The notes beneath the pieces were generated by a model. It was given only the letters and a program-made list of their open reading frames with translations. It had not been told where the DNA came from and did not search any database. A stretch of 64,000 nt of DNA, taken from positions 186,001 to 250,000 of the forward strand of contig QAOA01008121.1 in the NCBI GenBank assembly GCA_003255065.1, given 5' to 3'. A program made the position numbers and the translations under genes. Positions 38,932 to 50,750 of this stretch are shown in pieces (positions within the stretch are counted from its first letter, which is position 1; each line of letters starts with the position of its first letter). This DNA comes from Cercis canadensis (lineage: Eukaryota > Streptophyta > Magnoliopsida > Fabales > Fabaceae).

Positions 38932-40136
38932 ATGGCATTGCAAATATCGCTCAGTCTTACCTTGGCTTTCCTCTTCCTGTCTTGTAAGAAATCCTGTTTG
39001 ATGGAGAAGGAGAAACCAACTAGTTTTTGTATCTAATATTAATCTACTATTTCTCAACGACAAAAATTTGTTTTATTTTAGTTTACGTATTCATTGGTGC
39101 CGCAATATAGTAATCTTTTATTCATTTGAAATATTAAATTATGGTATTATGATTGCGAGTGAATTCCAATTCTTAATTAGGCGGTATTAGATTACAAGGT
39201 GTAAACTCTCTAGCTTTTATAAGGGAATTGAATTACTGCAAGCCCTTGAATGATATTGAATTAAATTGTGTAATTTTAATCTATGTTAGGCTCACCAGCA
39301 TACCAAACATCATAATTGAATTCCTATATGAAATTTGAGATTTCAAAGCAAAGATACCTCCTTAATTAGATATCTTGAGTTTTTACAAAAGCATGTATGT
39401 GTATATTTTTTGTGCCTGTCATAGATATGTTTCTGTTGTTGACATTACTACAGATAAAGGGGCTGACTCGGCTACATTTACAATAAAAAACAATTGCCCA
39501 TACACAATTTGGCCAGGAACCCTAACAGGGGGAGACCGTCCTCAATTATCGTCAACAGGCTTTGAACTAGGCTCCGGTGCATCATTCAACCTCGACGCAC
39601 CAGCGGCATGGTCCGGCCGAATCTGGGCCCGAACCCGATGCTCTAATGACGGTGGAAGGTTCACTTGCGCTACCGGAGACTGTGGCTCTGGCCAGATGGC
39701 ATGCAATGGTGGGGGTGCAATTCCACCAGCATCATTAGTAGAAATCACTTTGGAAAATAATGGTGATCAAGATTTCTATGACATAAGCCTCGTTGACGGC
39801 TTCAACTTGCCGGTATCGATAGCCCCTCAGGGTGGGAGTGGGGGCTGCCAGCCATCAAATTGCAGCGGAAATGTCAATTCGGTTTGCCCACAAGAGTTGG
39901 TAGTGAAAGGGTCTGATGGGAGTGTGATCGCGTGTAAGAGTGCTTGTTTAGTATTCAATCAGCCACAGTATTGTTGCACCGGAGATCATAGTACGCCAGA
40001 GACATGCCCACCTACGGAATACTCCAAGATATTTAAGAACCAGTGTCCTCAGGCTTATAGTTATGCCTTCGATGATAAATCTAGCACTTTTACTTGTTCT
40101 GGAGGACCTAACTATGATATCACATTTTGTCCATGA
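38932..40136 (+). CDS. Thaumatin-like protein TLP-1 (PR-5 family)
   Basis: Two exons, 38932-38983 and 39454-40136, join to 244 aa. Exon 1 encodes a signal peptide ([17 protein letters not shown]) and the intron sits near its end, the same place in all five array members. The mature protein has the 16 cysteines of large TLPs, the thaumatin signature [17 protein letters not shown], the acidic-cleft segments LVEITL and [13 protein letters not shown], and the terminal PNYDITFCP. There is no C-terminal extension, so secretion to the apoplast is expected rather than vacuolar sorting. PR-5 proteins bind fungal wall glucans or permeabilise hyphae; antifungal activity here is inferred from family only. 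The ATG at 39375 lies in the intron and would give a protein without a signal peptide. A 132-bp poly-T tract follows the gene. Confidence 0.93.
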
Positions 40137-40213
40137 GATCCAACTTTTGAGTTAGGGAATAGACATATGAATTCTCAGTAAATTAATATAATATATTTTT
40201 GTTATTCTATTGG

Positions 40214-40347
<134 letters not shown>

Positions 40348-40379
40348 CTTTTTCCTTTTGCTTAAGGGTCTTTTATAAT

Positions 40380-41360
40380 TAGAAATGCTCAATGAAGTAT
40401 GCATTGAATTACACCCTTTGGGCTTTGTATTGGACCTAAAAATCGTAGTATTATCTCTTCAAATATGAGGTGCACCTTAAAGATAAAGTATATGATTTCG
40501 TCTAAATCCAAATCTAGATGAATCAAATCCTTCATTTTTCATATAATATTTTTGGGAAGAGCAAGATTTGTCAATGCACCCATTCATCAATTCAACAAAA
40601 AAAAGAAAAGGAAAAGGAAAACTTCAACTCGGAACCTAAAATAAGAGTATACATGCGCCAAATTACCAAGTAATTAATTTTTTTGACGAAACTTCCCCAT
40701 TATAGACTTCAGAGTTTTGGTAGAAGAATTTTCGTTAGGTTTTTTTTTTTTTTTGTTAATTATTGTAATTTTATTCCAGAAACAAATAACAATATGTGTC
40801 AAAAAAATTTGATTGACTTCGGTATTTTACTTATGGGGAATTTCTTATTGTCAAAGTAAGTTTCTAAAATGACACATGGCATAACATTACAAGTCATGTA
40901 ATGTCATCCGTACTTTGATTGGTTGCATGTTGTTCTAAGGATCGCACTCGGAAAAATTTAGTAGGCTTTTGAATTGGTGAGTAAGATTTTTCATAACAAA
41001 TGGCATTCTATGATTGGCTTTATGTATGAAGTGGCAATTTTTTATTGGCTAAAAATTAGATTGCCTGCACTCTTCTTGCTGGCAATTTGAAATTTCGGAT
41101 ACCGATCGAAAGTATCGAACTAAGAATCTTCCACACTTTGTGTACAGAGGCCTATGTGAAGGTTCAAGTCATACACGTATTCTTCAACATAATAGTGAAA
41201 CAGAAACAGCAAGTCTTGCTCTTATCCGATCTGCTGCCCTGGCTACTTTGATCCATCTACTTCAACCCTTAACAAATAACAACCAACCCACATATTTATT
41301 TGAACCCAATTTTCCATATCAAACTACGATCAGCTGGTGGAACATATACACGCAGCTATA
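40380..41360. other. Intergenic DNA between TLP-1 and TLP-2
   Basis: Holds the TLP-2 promoter; no clear TATA box was identified. The small frame at 41140-41361 overlaps the TLP-2 leader and shows no family features. Confidence 0.4.
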
Positions 41361-42292
41361 ATGGATACCCGACTACTCTCTTGCCTTTGCTTGGCCTTTC
41401 TCTTCTTCTATGGTAAACCTTTATTTTTATTCATCATTTTAGGCACCGCCTGGTATCGTTGTCGTTTTCCCTTTTTTCCCACAATAAAACACAAGATGCG
41501 TTTGGCTGTCCTAGTTCTATTTCTGAAAATAAGCGCTTAGTATTTAAGAAAGCATGGGGATTTTCCTTATTTATTTATTTATTTTAACATTCTGTTTGTA
41601 TATATACAGGATCTCGCTCAGCTAAAATCACTTTCACAAACAATTGCCCTTACACCATATGGCCAGGAATCTTGACCACCAATCAAGGACCTCAATTATT
41701 ATCAACAACTGGTTTTGAGTTAGCATCCAAAGCGTCGTCGTCGCTGGATGCTCCATCTCCATGGACGGGTCGATTCTGGGCCCGAACCCAATGTTCCACT
41801 GATGACAGCTCCAAAAGGTTCGTTTGTGCCACTGGAGACTGTGGTACTGCTCATTTAGCATGCAATGGCTCTGAAGCAAAGCGACCTGTGACTTTAGTAG
41901 AATTGGTAATAACATATGTTGGTCAACAAGATTTGTACGATATCAGCACCGTGGATGGGTTCAACGTACCCGTTTCGATAGCTCCACAAGGTGGGTCCGG
42001 TCCATGCCAACCTTCAAGTTGTCCGGCGAATATCAACTCCGTTTGCCCGCCGGAGCTGGCAGTAAGAGGATCCGATGGGAGCGTGATTGGTTGCAAGACA
42101 GCGTGCTTGGCATTCAATAAGCCAGAGTATTGTTGTACCGGAGAGTTTAGCGGGCCAAGATGTCCTGTTACGAATTATACAAGGATTTTCAGGGACCAGT
42201 GCCCTCAGGCCTATCTTGATCCTTTGGATAATCGACCTAGCACTTTTACTTGCTCTGATAACCCTAACTATATTGTCCGATTCTGTCCATGA
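41361..42292 (+). CDS. Thaumatin-like protein TLP-2, diverged member
   Basis: Exons 41361-41412 and 41610-42292 give 244 aa: a signal peptide ([18 protein letters not shown]) plus a mature TLP domain with all 16 cysteines. It departs from its neighbours at several conserved sites. The signature reads [17 protein letters not shown], with the first Gly replaced by Lys and the later Gly by Ala. PPATLIEL becomes [15 protein letters not shown] becomes QDLYDIS, and [11 protein letters not shown] near the C-terminus becomes [11 protein letters not shown]. The glutamate and two aspartates of the usual acidic cleft (LVEL, YD, VDG) remain. The frame is open and splice sites are intact, so it is probably functional but under changed constraint. 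Its 3' flank (42422-43281) recurs upstream of TLP-4. Confidence 0.9.
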
Positions 42293-42421
42293 AAGACCAA
42301 ACACCAGGAACGCTCTTTTGTATTCTTCAATAAATAAAGGATAATCGGATGAAAATAAGGGATAAATTTATAATAATCTAGCAAATATACGTTGCTACTT
42401 GGATTGATTTTTGGGAACAAG

Positions 42422-43281
42422 AATTATAAGGATTTTTTTTTATATGGTTACCATGCATAAAATATATGATTATTTTGTTTAGTATATGTAGTTAACCATA
42501 TATATAAAAGAAATAATCATATAGTGTCAGTAAATATTTTAGTTATTTTATACAAGGTGAAAGGCATATACTTTTAACTACATATGACTACTTGATAATA
42601 ATTATCCCTAAAATAATTTGTACATTTTGATTGGACACAGTTTTTGGGATAAATCAAACAATTTCAGTTTAATGTTAATAATTATGCTTAATTAGACCTT
42701 GATTATAAGAGATTAAACAACTTCATCTTAAAGTCATTAAGAGTGTTTTAATGGTAAGAGGATTAGAAAATTTGCGGAGGTCTAGAATTTTAACTTTTGT
42801 GTTGTCATATAACAAAAAAATGTTTTTTTAGTAATTTGTTGGCTCTATCATTCAATATGAAGAAATTTTTTGCCTTAGTTTGGCCTTAAATAGGTATTTG
42901 TGTGCATTTTTCTTCTCTTGACTTATCTTTTGAGAAACTTAATTGGTGGAAAGCTAGAAATTCTAAGAGTGGTGTGCTGATATTTTTGTAGCGAGCTTTC
43001 TCCTCCTCTTTTGCTGGGTTAAATTTTGCAACTAATTTTAATTCCTAATCTATAATGGGAGTATTATAGATTAGACGGGATGCATTAACTACATATGGAA
43101 GGTGTTATTTTGAAGACTAGCTGGATAAGAGTCAACTCGTACGCACTTGTATGAAATCAATATATGCTCCAAAGCAGATGGAGATCTAGAACAAGTGGTT
43201 CCAAGTTTCAACTATATAGCTAGACGCATTAATTTGGCATTATTACTAGTCTTCCATCCAGTTGTGTCCTCTACGTCTTGG
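42422..43281. repeat. Segmental duplication D1, left copy (860 bp)
   Basis: Downstream flank of TLP-2. It matches 50751-51608 with only a few differences (858 bp). It begins AATTATAAGGATTTTTTTT and ends CCTCTACGTCTTGG. No coding content. Confidence 0.88.
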
Positions 43282-44433
43282 TGGTACTGAAAGGAACACG
43301 TCTACAAATCCAGATTTTATATTAGTAAAATAACAGCAAGTTAACCGCAGCTTCAGCTTTTTAGGCTTATATAGCTCTAGCTCGATAAACGACTTGGAAA
43401 CTTTTGTAATAAATGCTCATTGTTCAATCTTTAGAATTGTCTCTTTGAACACTGCAACTCTCGTTTGGTGTCATGGGTGAGTAGAAGGTAATAATATAAG
43501 AGAGTACCATAAAAAAGAGTAGTAATTTAGCTTTATTTTAAATAATAGTCTATATATGAAACGAATTTGATTGGTTATTTATATTTTTGTTTTTACTATG
43601 TGTTGACTCATTATATCATTTTAATACAGAGCAGGTTATCAAGAAAAATAAAGAATAAAAGACAAAAGTCTCATAATATATCGATGATTATTTCCTGGGG
43701 ACTAATAAATCCCCATTATTGACTCATTATAATGCAGAATCGGTTGTCAAGTTATCAAAGATTTTGTCTAGGCGGTAATGATAGTATCATATGTAGCTGA
43801 AACGATGGCTCACTTTTTCTAAGTAATGGGAAAGAGCACTACAATATGCCATTGAAAGACTTTAACTAGACAAAGGTGGACTGTCAAAAATATAGTGGAG
43901 ATAAGATGGGCAATTGACAAAGACTAGTAAATTACACCTAGTCAAAATTTGCACACTCATTCTGGATCTCCCATAAAACCAATGGATTGCATGTTGCAAA
44001 TCCAATGACCTGAACCAAAAAAAAAAAGTTGGTGGTCGCTTAAATTAATTGATTCATATCTTATTTTCTTACCAGCCCAGTCCAAAATAGCATGCTGTAA
44101 ACCATAGAGAAAGCTACGTAGTGGTTTCAACTTTCAAGTTTCCACTTGTTTGGTAAGATACAAAGCATATGTGTAATGTGTAAAGACACCTGTTCGACGT
44201 CAGCTACAAGGCATAAGCAAAATGACGCTTATGTTTTTTTTCATCGTTTTTATTTTGACAATTGTAGAGTATGAAAAAGAAGAAATTAATCAATATTCTG
44301 CTACTTTATGCGCGACTGACTTTAAAAAAAGCACACAACTTCTCTTTGTTATAGTTTTGGTGAGAAAATTCTCGTTGTGACTCTCCCACTATATATGCCA
44401 CAATCCACAGTAGTCTCTCTTGTCAATTTACTC
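43282..44433. other. Intergenic DNA, no gene seen
   Basis: AT-rich sequence between D1 and the block shared with TLP-3B. GGTACTGAAAGGAACACG just after D1 resembles 51788-51805, so the homology with the TLP-4 upstream region resumes briefly here. Confidence 0.4.
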
Positions 44434-44932
44434 TGACGAATAATTTGGTCATATTGATGCATTTATTTTGTAAATACTAAATTTCTAAATGAATATAATA
44501 CAAAATAAATAGCTGTTGTTTTTAAATTGTTATTTCGCCAAAAATTAAAACATATATAAAAATAAAGATTTGCAGAGTCTTATCTCCCCCGACGTCCAAA
44601 CTCTCAGGAACAAAAGGACTTCTAAAGTAAGATTACCAAGTAATCAATTATACACCTAATTCGAAAGTAATTAACTAAACATATCTATAACTTTTATGGC
44701 TAGAAAGAAACCATTTTGCCTATGAATTTGAGTGTATTTTCCTTACAGCTTATGCAGTCATGTACTTTGCCTTAAGGCATGAAGGTTCCACCGTTCCAAT
44801 TGCTTATAGATTAGAGCTAGCGTAAGTCTTCCTTCACGTATTATAGATTAAAAAAGAGCTAGATATATAGATAGCGTACAGAGTCCCATGGAAAAAAATA
44901 AAATCTTATGTTTGGAAAATACTTGACCTGTC

Positions 44933-45011
44933 CTTCATTGATGGCTATAGAATTTCGATCTATATACTCGGATGATATGGTCTGCCCTTGGACCAACTCT
45001 TGGTCTTGACC
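44933..45011 (+). promoter_or_regulatory. Two W-box-like TTGACC sites upstream of TLP-3A
   Basis: TTGACC at 44933-44938 and 45006-45011, the core bound by WRKY factors at many PR genes. Both are preserved in copy B (59477-59482 and 59561-59566). WRKY control is an inference; the preservation is uninformative alone because the whole block is recently duplicated. Confidence 0.4.
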
Positions 45012-45073
45012 GAAAACCATGGAATTGCTCCTCGTACCAAAGTTCGTTTCATGGAGGATTCAAACCTCGTACC

Positions 45074-45084
45074 CTATATATAAG
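45074..45084 (+). promoter_or_regulatory. TATA box of TLP-3A
   Basis: CTATATATAAG about 105 bp upstream of the ATG at 45189, matching TATATATAA at 59630-59638 in copy B. Confidence 0.65.
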
Positions 45085-45188
45085 AAGCCATATTGGAGCC
45101 CAAATTTCACCACAGCAAACAGAAAAACATCTAGCTAACTCTTTTTGGTGAAAAAAAAAAAGAAAAAAAACACCTAGCTATCTCAGAA

Positions 45189-46202
45189 ATGATGATGAGC
45201 GCCCGACATCTCTGCCTAATTAGCTTGGCTTTCCTCTTCTATGGTATATTAAACCACATTTTCTACCCCTTCTCCTTTCATTCCATCTTTTCTTTTTTCC
45301 TTCAGCATACTTGTTTCAGAGTCGTATCTTATTACATTTCAGTGGTGGAAGATACGAGCTTTTATGTTTATGGGAACGGTCCGTTAACTTAAAGCAACTA
45401 TTCATAAGACAAGCTCTTATAAGAAGCAATACTTATCTATATGTGTTATTTATTTTCATCCATGCTAGTACAAGTACAAGATTGTTGCGAAAAATATTGA
45501 TCACCTTATTTTTTAATTTTACATGCAGGAACTCATGCAGCCACAGTAAGTTTTACCAATAATTGCCCATACACTGTCTGGCCAGGAACCCTAACCGGTG
45601 ATCAGAAGCCTCAGTTGTCAACAACCGGTTTCGAGTTAGCAACCGGAGCATCCAACTCCGTGGATGTCCCATCTCCGTGGTCGGGTCGGTTCTGGGCTCG
45701 GACCGGATGCTCCAGTGCCTCTGGAAGGTTCACCTGTGCCACCGCAGATTGCGCCTCCGGTGAGGTTGGATGCAGCGGCGCCGGTGCAATTCCACCCGCA
45801 ACGTTGATTGAACTTACCGTAGCATCTAACGGTGGACAAGACTTCTACGATGTGAGCAACGTTGATGGGTTCAATGTGCCCATGTCCATAGCTCCACAAG
45901 GTGGGTCCGGTGACTGCCAACCCTCAAGTTGCCCGGCAAATATAAATTCGGTGTGTCCGGCGGAGTTGCAAGTGGTTTCTGACGGGAACGTGATCGCTTG
46001 CAAGAGTGCATGCTTGGCTTTCGGTCAACCTCAGTACTGTTGCACCGGAGATTTCAACACTGAAGCCACATGCCCACCCTCCCAATACTCTACGGTTTTC
46101 GAGAATCAGTGTCCTCAGGCTTATAGCTATGCTTTTGATGATAAAAGCAGCACCTTTACTTGCTTCAACTCACCCAACTACGCAATCACATTCTGTCCTT
46201 GA
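45189..46202 (+). CDS. Thaumatin-like protein TLP-3A
   Basis: Exons 45189-45243 and 45529-46202 give 242 aa. The signal peptide is [19 protein letters not shown], followed by a mature domain starting [12 protein letters not shown]. It has 16 cysteines, the signature [36 protein letters not shown] and the end NYAITFCP. The first Met of three is chosen; any gives a working signal peptide. The mature protein appears identical to TLP-3B, and exon 1 differs at one residue (Ser versus Asn). The intron here is interrupted by stops in the reading frame, unlike that of TLP-3B. A polyadenylation-type AATAAA lies near 46319. Expected to be a secreted PR-5-type defence protein, by family. Confidence 0.93.
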
Positions 46203-46874
46203 AAATGAAATCCTTTAATTTCTCATTTCTGCAACAAACAATAAGTATTGGGAATAAGTACGTATGCGAGGAATAAATAGCCAGGAGCAATTGGTGATTG
46301 TATTGAAATACTTTTTCAATAAAATTTATTTTTCTTATTCTTCTTAAAAGATATATGTTGTGTGATTTGAGTAGGCGGTGTTTATTGTAATCTCCCGTTC
46401 CTTCTCTTTCATATTCTCTACTTTATTCTTTCTTTTTCTAACTCTAACAAGTTACCTTAAATTAACGCTTACATTAGGCTCTTATTTTAAGAATAATTTA
46501 GGAGGAAAAGAAAATGTAAGAAAAAAATAAATTATATTTAGGTTCTATAATATCTAGATTATTTTCCAATCATTCCTTTTATTTTCACCCGTTCCAAGAC
46601 GGAAGACTTAATTATATATTATTTTTCAATCATTCCTGACAATAAAATTATGATTGTTTAATATTTTCTTAATTAACAACATATATAACTAAAAAATATT
46701 GACCGTTATTTGGCGAAAACAGAAAAGGTCAACCGTTATGAGGTACTTTTGGAACAAATATTTGTTCACATATCGCAAGATAAAAAGGCAAGCATGTATG
46801 ATAAATCAATTCATCAGTCAAATATTGTTTGCACTAAAAAGGAAAAAGAAAAAAAAAAAAAAGTAACCAACTGC
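46203..46874. other. TLP-3A 3' flank
   Basis: AT-rich DNA including the presumed 3' UTR. It ends at an A-rich run and the LINE target site. Nothing else seen; the same sequence recurs at 60757-61428. Confidence 0.5.
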
Positions 46875-46888
46875 CACAATCTCTATTT

Positions 46889-49478
46889 TTTTTTTGGTAA
46901 TACAGGGGGCCAAAGCCCCAAAAGAGAAACAAAACTCTACGGGGCACAGAAGCCCCAACCAAATCACCCATCAGCAGGAGTTGTAGCTCCTGGGGAGGAA
47001 AGGAGAAAGAGAGCCCACCTGGCTCTGACTTGCAGCCCAGGTTAGCCAACCAATCAGCGCATCTATTAGCTTCTCTAGAAGGGGAAGAGAGCTTGACTGT
47101 CCAATCCAAAGACAAGAGTCTAAGAATAGCAGAAACTGTTTGGCAAGAGGATCTCGGACCATTATTGCCAAGAGCAATAGCTTGCACCAGGGAAGTAGAG
47201 TCACATTCCAAGATAACATTTTAAAACCCTTCTTCCAAGCCATGCAAAGACCCTCATAAGCACCGCGAGCTTCAGCCACTGTTCCTAGCAATCCCTACAA
47301 TCCAATGTCCATCATGGTCCCTTAACAGAGCCCCAAAACCTGTTAGACCTGGATTACCCTTAGCTACACCTTTAGAATTAATCTTGACCCACCCCCGGGG
47401 AGGAGGGTTCCATTTAATGTCCTTCCAAACTTTCAGAGAGTTAGAAGCTCTATTTAAGTTTCTCTCCTCAGTACAATTTTTATAAAGGAAACCCAAGATA
47501 ACTTCTCTGGGATTGCTTGGTCTAGAGAAATTCTCTTCAAAAATCTTAGCATTCCTCCATTTCCAAAGAAACCATGCAGTCGTGGCCCATATCGTGCTTC
47601 AGTCAAACTGAGAATTTTTATCTGACTGATCATTTAAGTTCCAGCGAAACCATTCTGAAGAAGAACAGTTGAACTTTGCTAGCTTGGAAACTTGGACCAT
47701 TTGAGTCCACACCACGTTAGCCCTATGGCAATCACGAAGAACGTGCATAGTATCCTCTACCTGACTTTCACACCAGCTGCAAAAAGAACTGCACCCAGAC
47801 CATTTACTCCTTGAAAGGTTCGTGTGCAATTTATTTTGACAGCACTGCCAAATAAAGAGTCTTATGCGCTCTATACCAGGGATCTTCCAAATCTGGGTCC
47901 ACATATTGGATTTAGAACCCCACTGGTTTTCCATTAGTGCAATATAAGCACTCTTGACCGAAAAAGCTCCATTGTTCGAGGGTCCCCATCAAAGTTTATC
48001 GCAGANTTAACAGAGCCCCACAACCTGTCGGACCTGGGTTACTCTTAGCTACACCATTAGAATTAATCTTGACCCACCCCCGGGGAGGAGGGTTCCATTT
48101 AATGTCCTTCCAAACTTTCAGAGAGTTAGAAGCTCTATTTAAATTTCTCTCCTCATTGCAATTTTTATAAAGGAAACCAAGATAACTTCTCTAGGATTGC
48201 TTGGTCTAGAGAAATTCTCTTAAAAAATTTCAGCATTCCTCCATTTCCAAAGGAACCATGCAGTAGCCCATATCGTGCTCCACTCAAACTGAGAATTTTT
48301 ATCTGACTGCTCATTTAAGCTCTAGCGAAACCATTGTGAAGAAGAACAGTTGAAGAACTTTGCCAGCTTGGAAACTTGGACCATTTGAGTCCACACCACG
48401 TTAGCCCTATGGCAATCACGAAGAACGTGCATAGTATCCTCTACCTGACTTTCACACCAGCTGCAAAAAGAACTGCACCCAGACCATTTACTCCTTGAAA
48501 GGTTCGTGTGCAATTTATTTTGATAACACTGCCAAATAAAGAGTCTTATGCACTCTATACAAGGGATCTTCCAAATCTGGGTCCACATACTGGATTTAGA
48601 ACCCCACTGGTTTTCCATTAGTGCAATATAAGCACTCTTGACCAAAAAAGCTCCATTGTTCGAGGGTCTCCAACAAAGTTTATCGCAGCCATTCTCCGGG
48701 TTAGGGGTAGGTAAGCTCTTATCTGGGCAAGAATTTCTTCAGGCAACACATGCTTAAGAAGGTCCCAGTTCCAATCATAAGCAGAAGTTGTGGACTCCTT
48801 AGCTTTACTATCTATTTGGTCATGATTAATAGGGGTTAGAGAATACTCCCCTAAGGATTTGCCACCAATCAACCAACTGTCATTCCAAAATCTAACTTTT
48901 TCCCTATCCCCGATCACCCACCTTTGGTTTTCTACCAACTTAGGCCACAATGCTACCATGTGCTTCCATTGCTTCGAGTCGGTACATTTCACTTCAACAG
49001 AGAAACTCCAGTCCCTGCCTCTTTGATATTTGCTAGCTAGAACTACACCCCAAAGACTATTCCTCTCACTCCTAAGCCTCCAACAAAGCTTGAGGAGACA
49101 AGCTTCATTCATATGCTGCAGGGACTTAAATCCCAGACCCCCATAAGCTTTTGGTTTACATATGCCTTGCCAACTAACCGAGTGCAACTTCCTAATATTA
49201 TCTACATGCCCCCACAAAAAAACTACGTTGCACCTTTTCTAACTCCATGCACGTGCCTTTAGGGATCTTAGATGCCATCATGGAGTAAATGGGAGTAGCT
49301 CCAATGACTGTCGAAGCAAGGGTTAGCCGCCCTGCCATGGAGAGGCAAGAAGCCTTCCACCGAGCCAGTCTACTTCTGACTTTATCCACCACATGCTGGA
49401 ACTCCATCTTCCTTTTCCTTCCATTAGACATATGGTAACCCAGATACTTTCCCAGCGAGAAAGAGCGCTCAAAACCGG
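46889..49478 (-). mobile_element. 5'-truncated LINE (non-LTR retrotransposon), copy A
   Basis: Minus strand. The 3' end is CCCTGTATTACC plus an A run at 46889-46895, a typical plant LINE tail. Target-site duplications CACAATCTCTATTT flank it (46875-46888 and 49479-49492, identical). Broken frames in order are: the region after the RT fingers/palm (RLARWKASCLSMAGRLTLA, 49533-49198), a linker domain (49217-48618), a zinc-binding zf-RVT segment (CSSFCSWCESQVEDTMHVL..C), and an RNase H-like domain. The expected catalytic Asp near the start of the RNase H is replaced (INSKGVAKGNPG). A 20-bp deletion near 47280 shifts the RNase H frame. 47322-48005 and 48007-48690 are the same segment twice around an N. 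It is not mobile on its own. Confidence 0.88.
47322..48690. repeat. Duplicated contig ends around a single N (48006) inside LINE copy A
   Basis: TTAACAGAGCCCCA(A/C)AACCTG begins both 47322 and 48007. About 680 bp repeats with scattered differences. LINE copy B shows this region only once, so the extra copy in A is very likely an assembly product. Confidence 0.82.
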
Positions 49479-49550
49479 CACAATCTCTATTTAATGCTAT
49501 TGAAAATTTTCTATTTAGTAAGGAATCATTCACATTATATATTTAGACAT

Positions 49551-50750
49551 ATATATATAAAACGGAGTGCAAGTGCACGCTATCATTTTACAAATAATAT
49601 AATAAAAGTGAGTTATCGTTCTCACAAGAATTAAAACTATTAATTACTAAAATTGGATAAATTTCAATTTTATCTGATCAATTGATTATGAAAAAATTGT
49701 AAAAATAAACTAATTTAAACTGAAAGTAAACAAAAACAGATAAAAATCAAGAATTAATCTAGAGATAAATATCTAGGACTTTTGATTTTATCATAACTAT
49801 TCTGATTTGTTATTCCTAATTCATTAACCAAGAATAATCTTCTTAATTGCTAGCCAAGAACCCTAAATTATTTATTAGTCTTTCCCAAGGTCAAACAAAA
49901 ATATTTCTAAGTTATGAGCCTACTATATTCCTATGTGAATTGCAAATAACTTAGAAATTCACTTAATTATTTGGTTCTCTTTAATTGACTACACAGGCCA
50001 TAAAGGTATATCTCTATCCTACATGCAACCTATATTCTTAATCCTTATGATTTTTAATTACAAATTACCTCATAGGCCATAGAGGTATATCTCTATCCTA
50101 CATGCAACATATATTCTTAATCCTTATGATTTTTAATTACAAATTAGCTCACAGTCTTATTGTAATTATCTAATCAGCCAATTGGTGATCAAACAATTAG
50201 AAGGCTGAAGAATTAAGAAGAAAAAGACAATTAATAAAGGAGTTCTTGCTTTAAAGAAATAAAAAATCATAAATCTTCTTAGCTAGACTACATCATAGTC
50301 CTAAAAGGGAATTTAGTTCATGACAGAAAAATAAAATAGAATTGATGAAATTTTAGACATAGATGAGAAGAAAGAAGAATAAAACTCAAAGTTTAATCCT
50401 AGATTTGTTGTCACCAATCCTTGCTTCAATCCTTGTCTTGCCTCCTCTATGCTCTCCAAAAAGTCTAAAAGTTTCCAAAGTGAGAGATAAATTAAAATCT
50501 AAAAGTTACTTAAATACTTAACACCCACTACTCCTAATTCTCTTAGGAAACTAAATTACGTCTACAGAAAAACATGTAACTGGCGTTGGGATGCTTCATG
50601 GGAGGCACTGGGACACTTCCATTCTGGCTCATGGGCAAGTCACGTGTGTCGCAACGCCAGGAGAGGAGCGTCGTGACGCTTGAAGCTTGGATTTTCGCAT
50701 GATGTGGGGCGCTGGTGCACTAGAGCATTGCTAGGGTGCTGTAGCGCTGA
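49551..50750. repeat. Unclassified repeat-like block with a 79-bp tandem duplication
   Basis: Inserted between D2 copy A and D1 right copy. It contains two adjacent copies of a 79-bp unit (from about 49995 and 50074, shared GGTATATCTCTATCCTACAT). It ends in a GC-richer segment (50580-50750) with recurring GCGCTGG/GGCGTTGG-like words. No ORF is seen. It resembles the non-coding part of a plant retroelement, but no ends or LTRs were identified. Confidence 0.5.

Larger units (their letters stand above)
44434..49550. repeat. Segmental duplication D2, copy A (TLP-3A plus LINE)
   Basis: From TGACGAATAATTTGGTC (44434) to CACATTATAT (49550) the sequence parallels 58998-63432 with very few differences. 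Copy A is longer because of a false-looking internal repeat around the N at 48006. It lacks 20 bases present in copy B at about 61833-61852. It holds one TLP gene, its promoter and one truncated LINE. Confidence 0.9.

Noticed and set aside
45636..45920. 94-aa antisense frame, repeated at 60190-60474
   Set aside because: It is the shadow of the conserved TLP coding strand; identity of the two copies only reflects the segmental duplication.
46710..47045. 111-aa plus-strand frame, repeated at 61264-61599
   Set aside because: It crosses the LINE target site and its A-rich tail and has no protein family resemblance.
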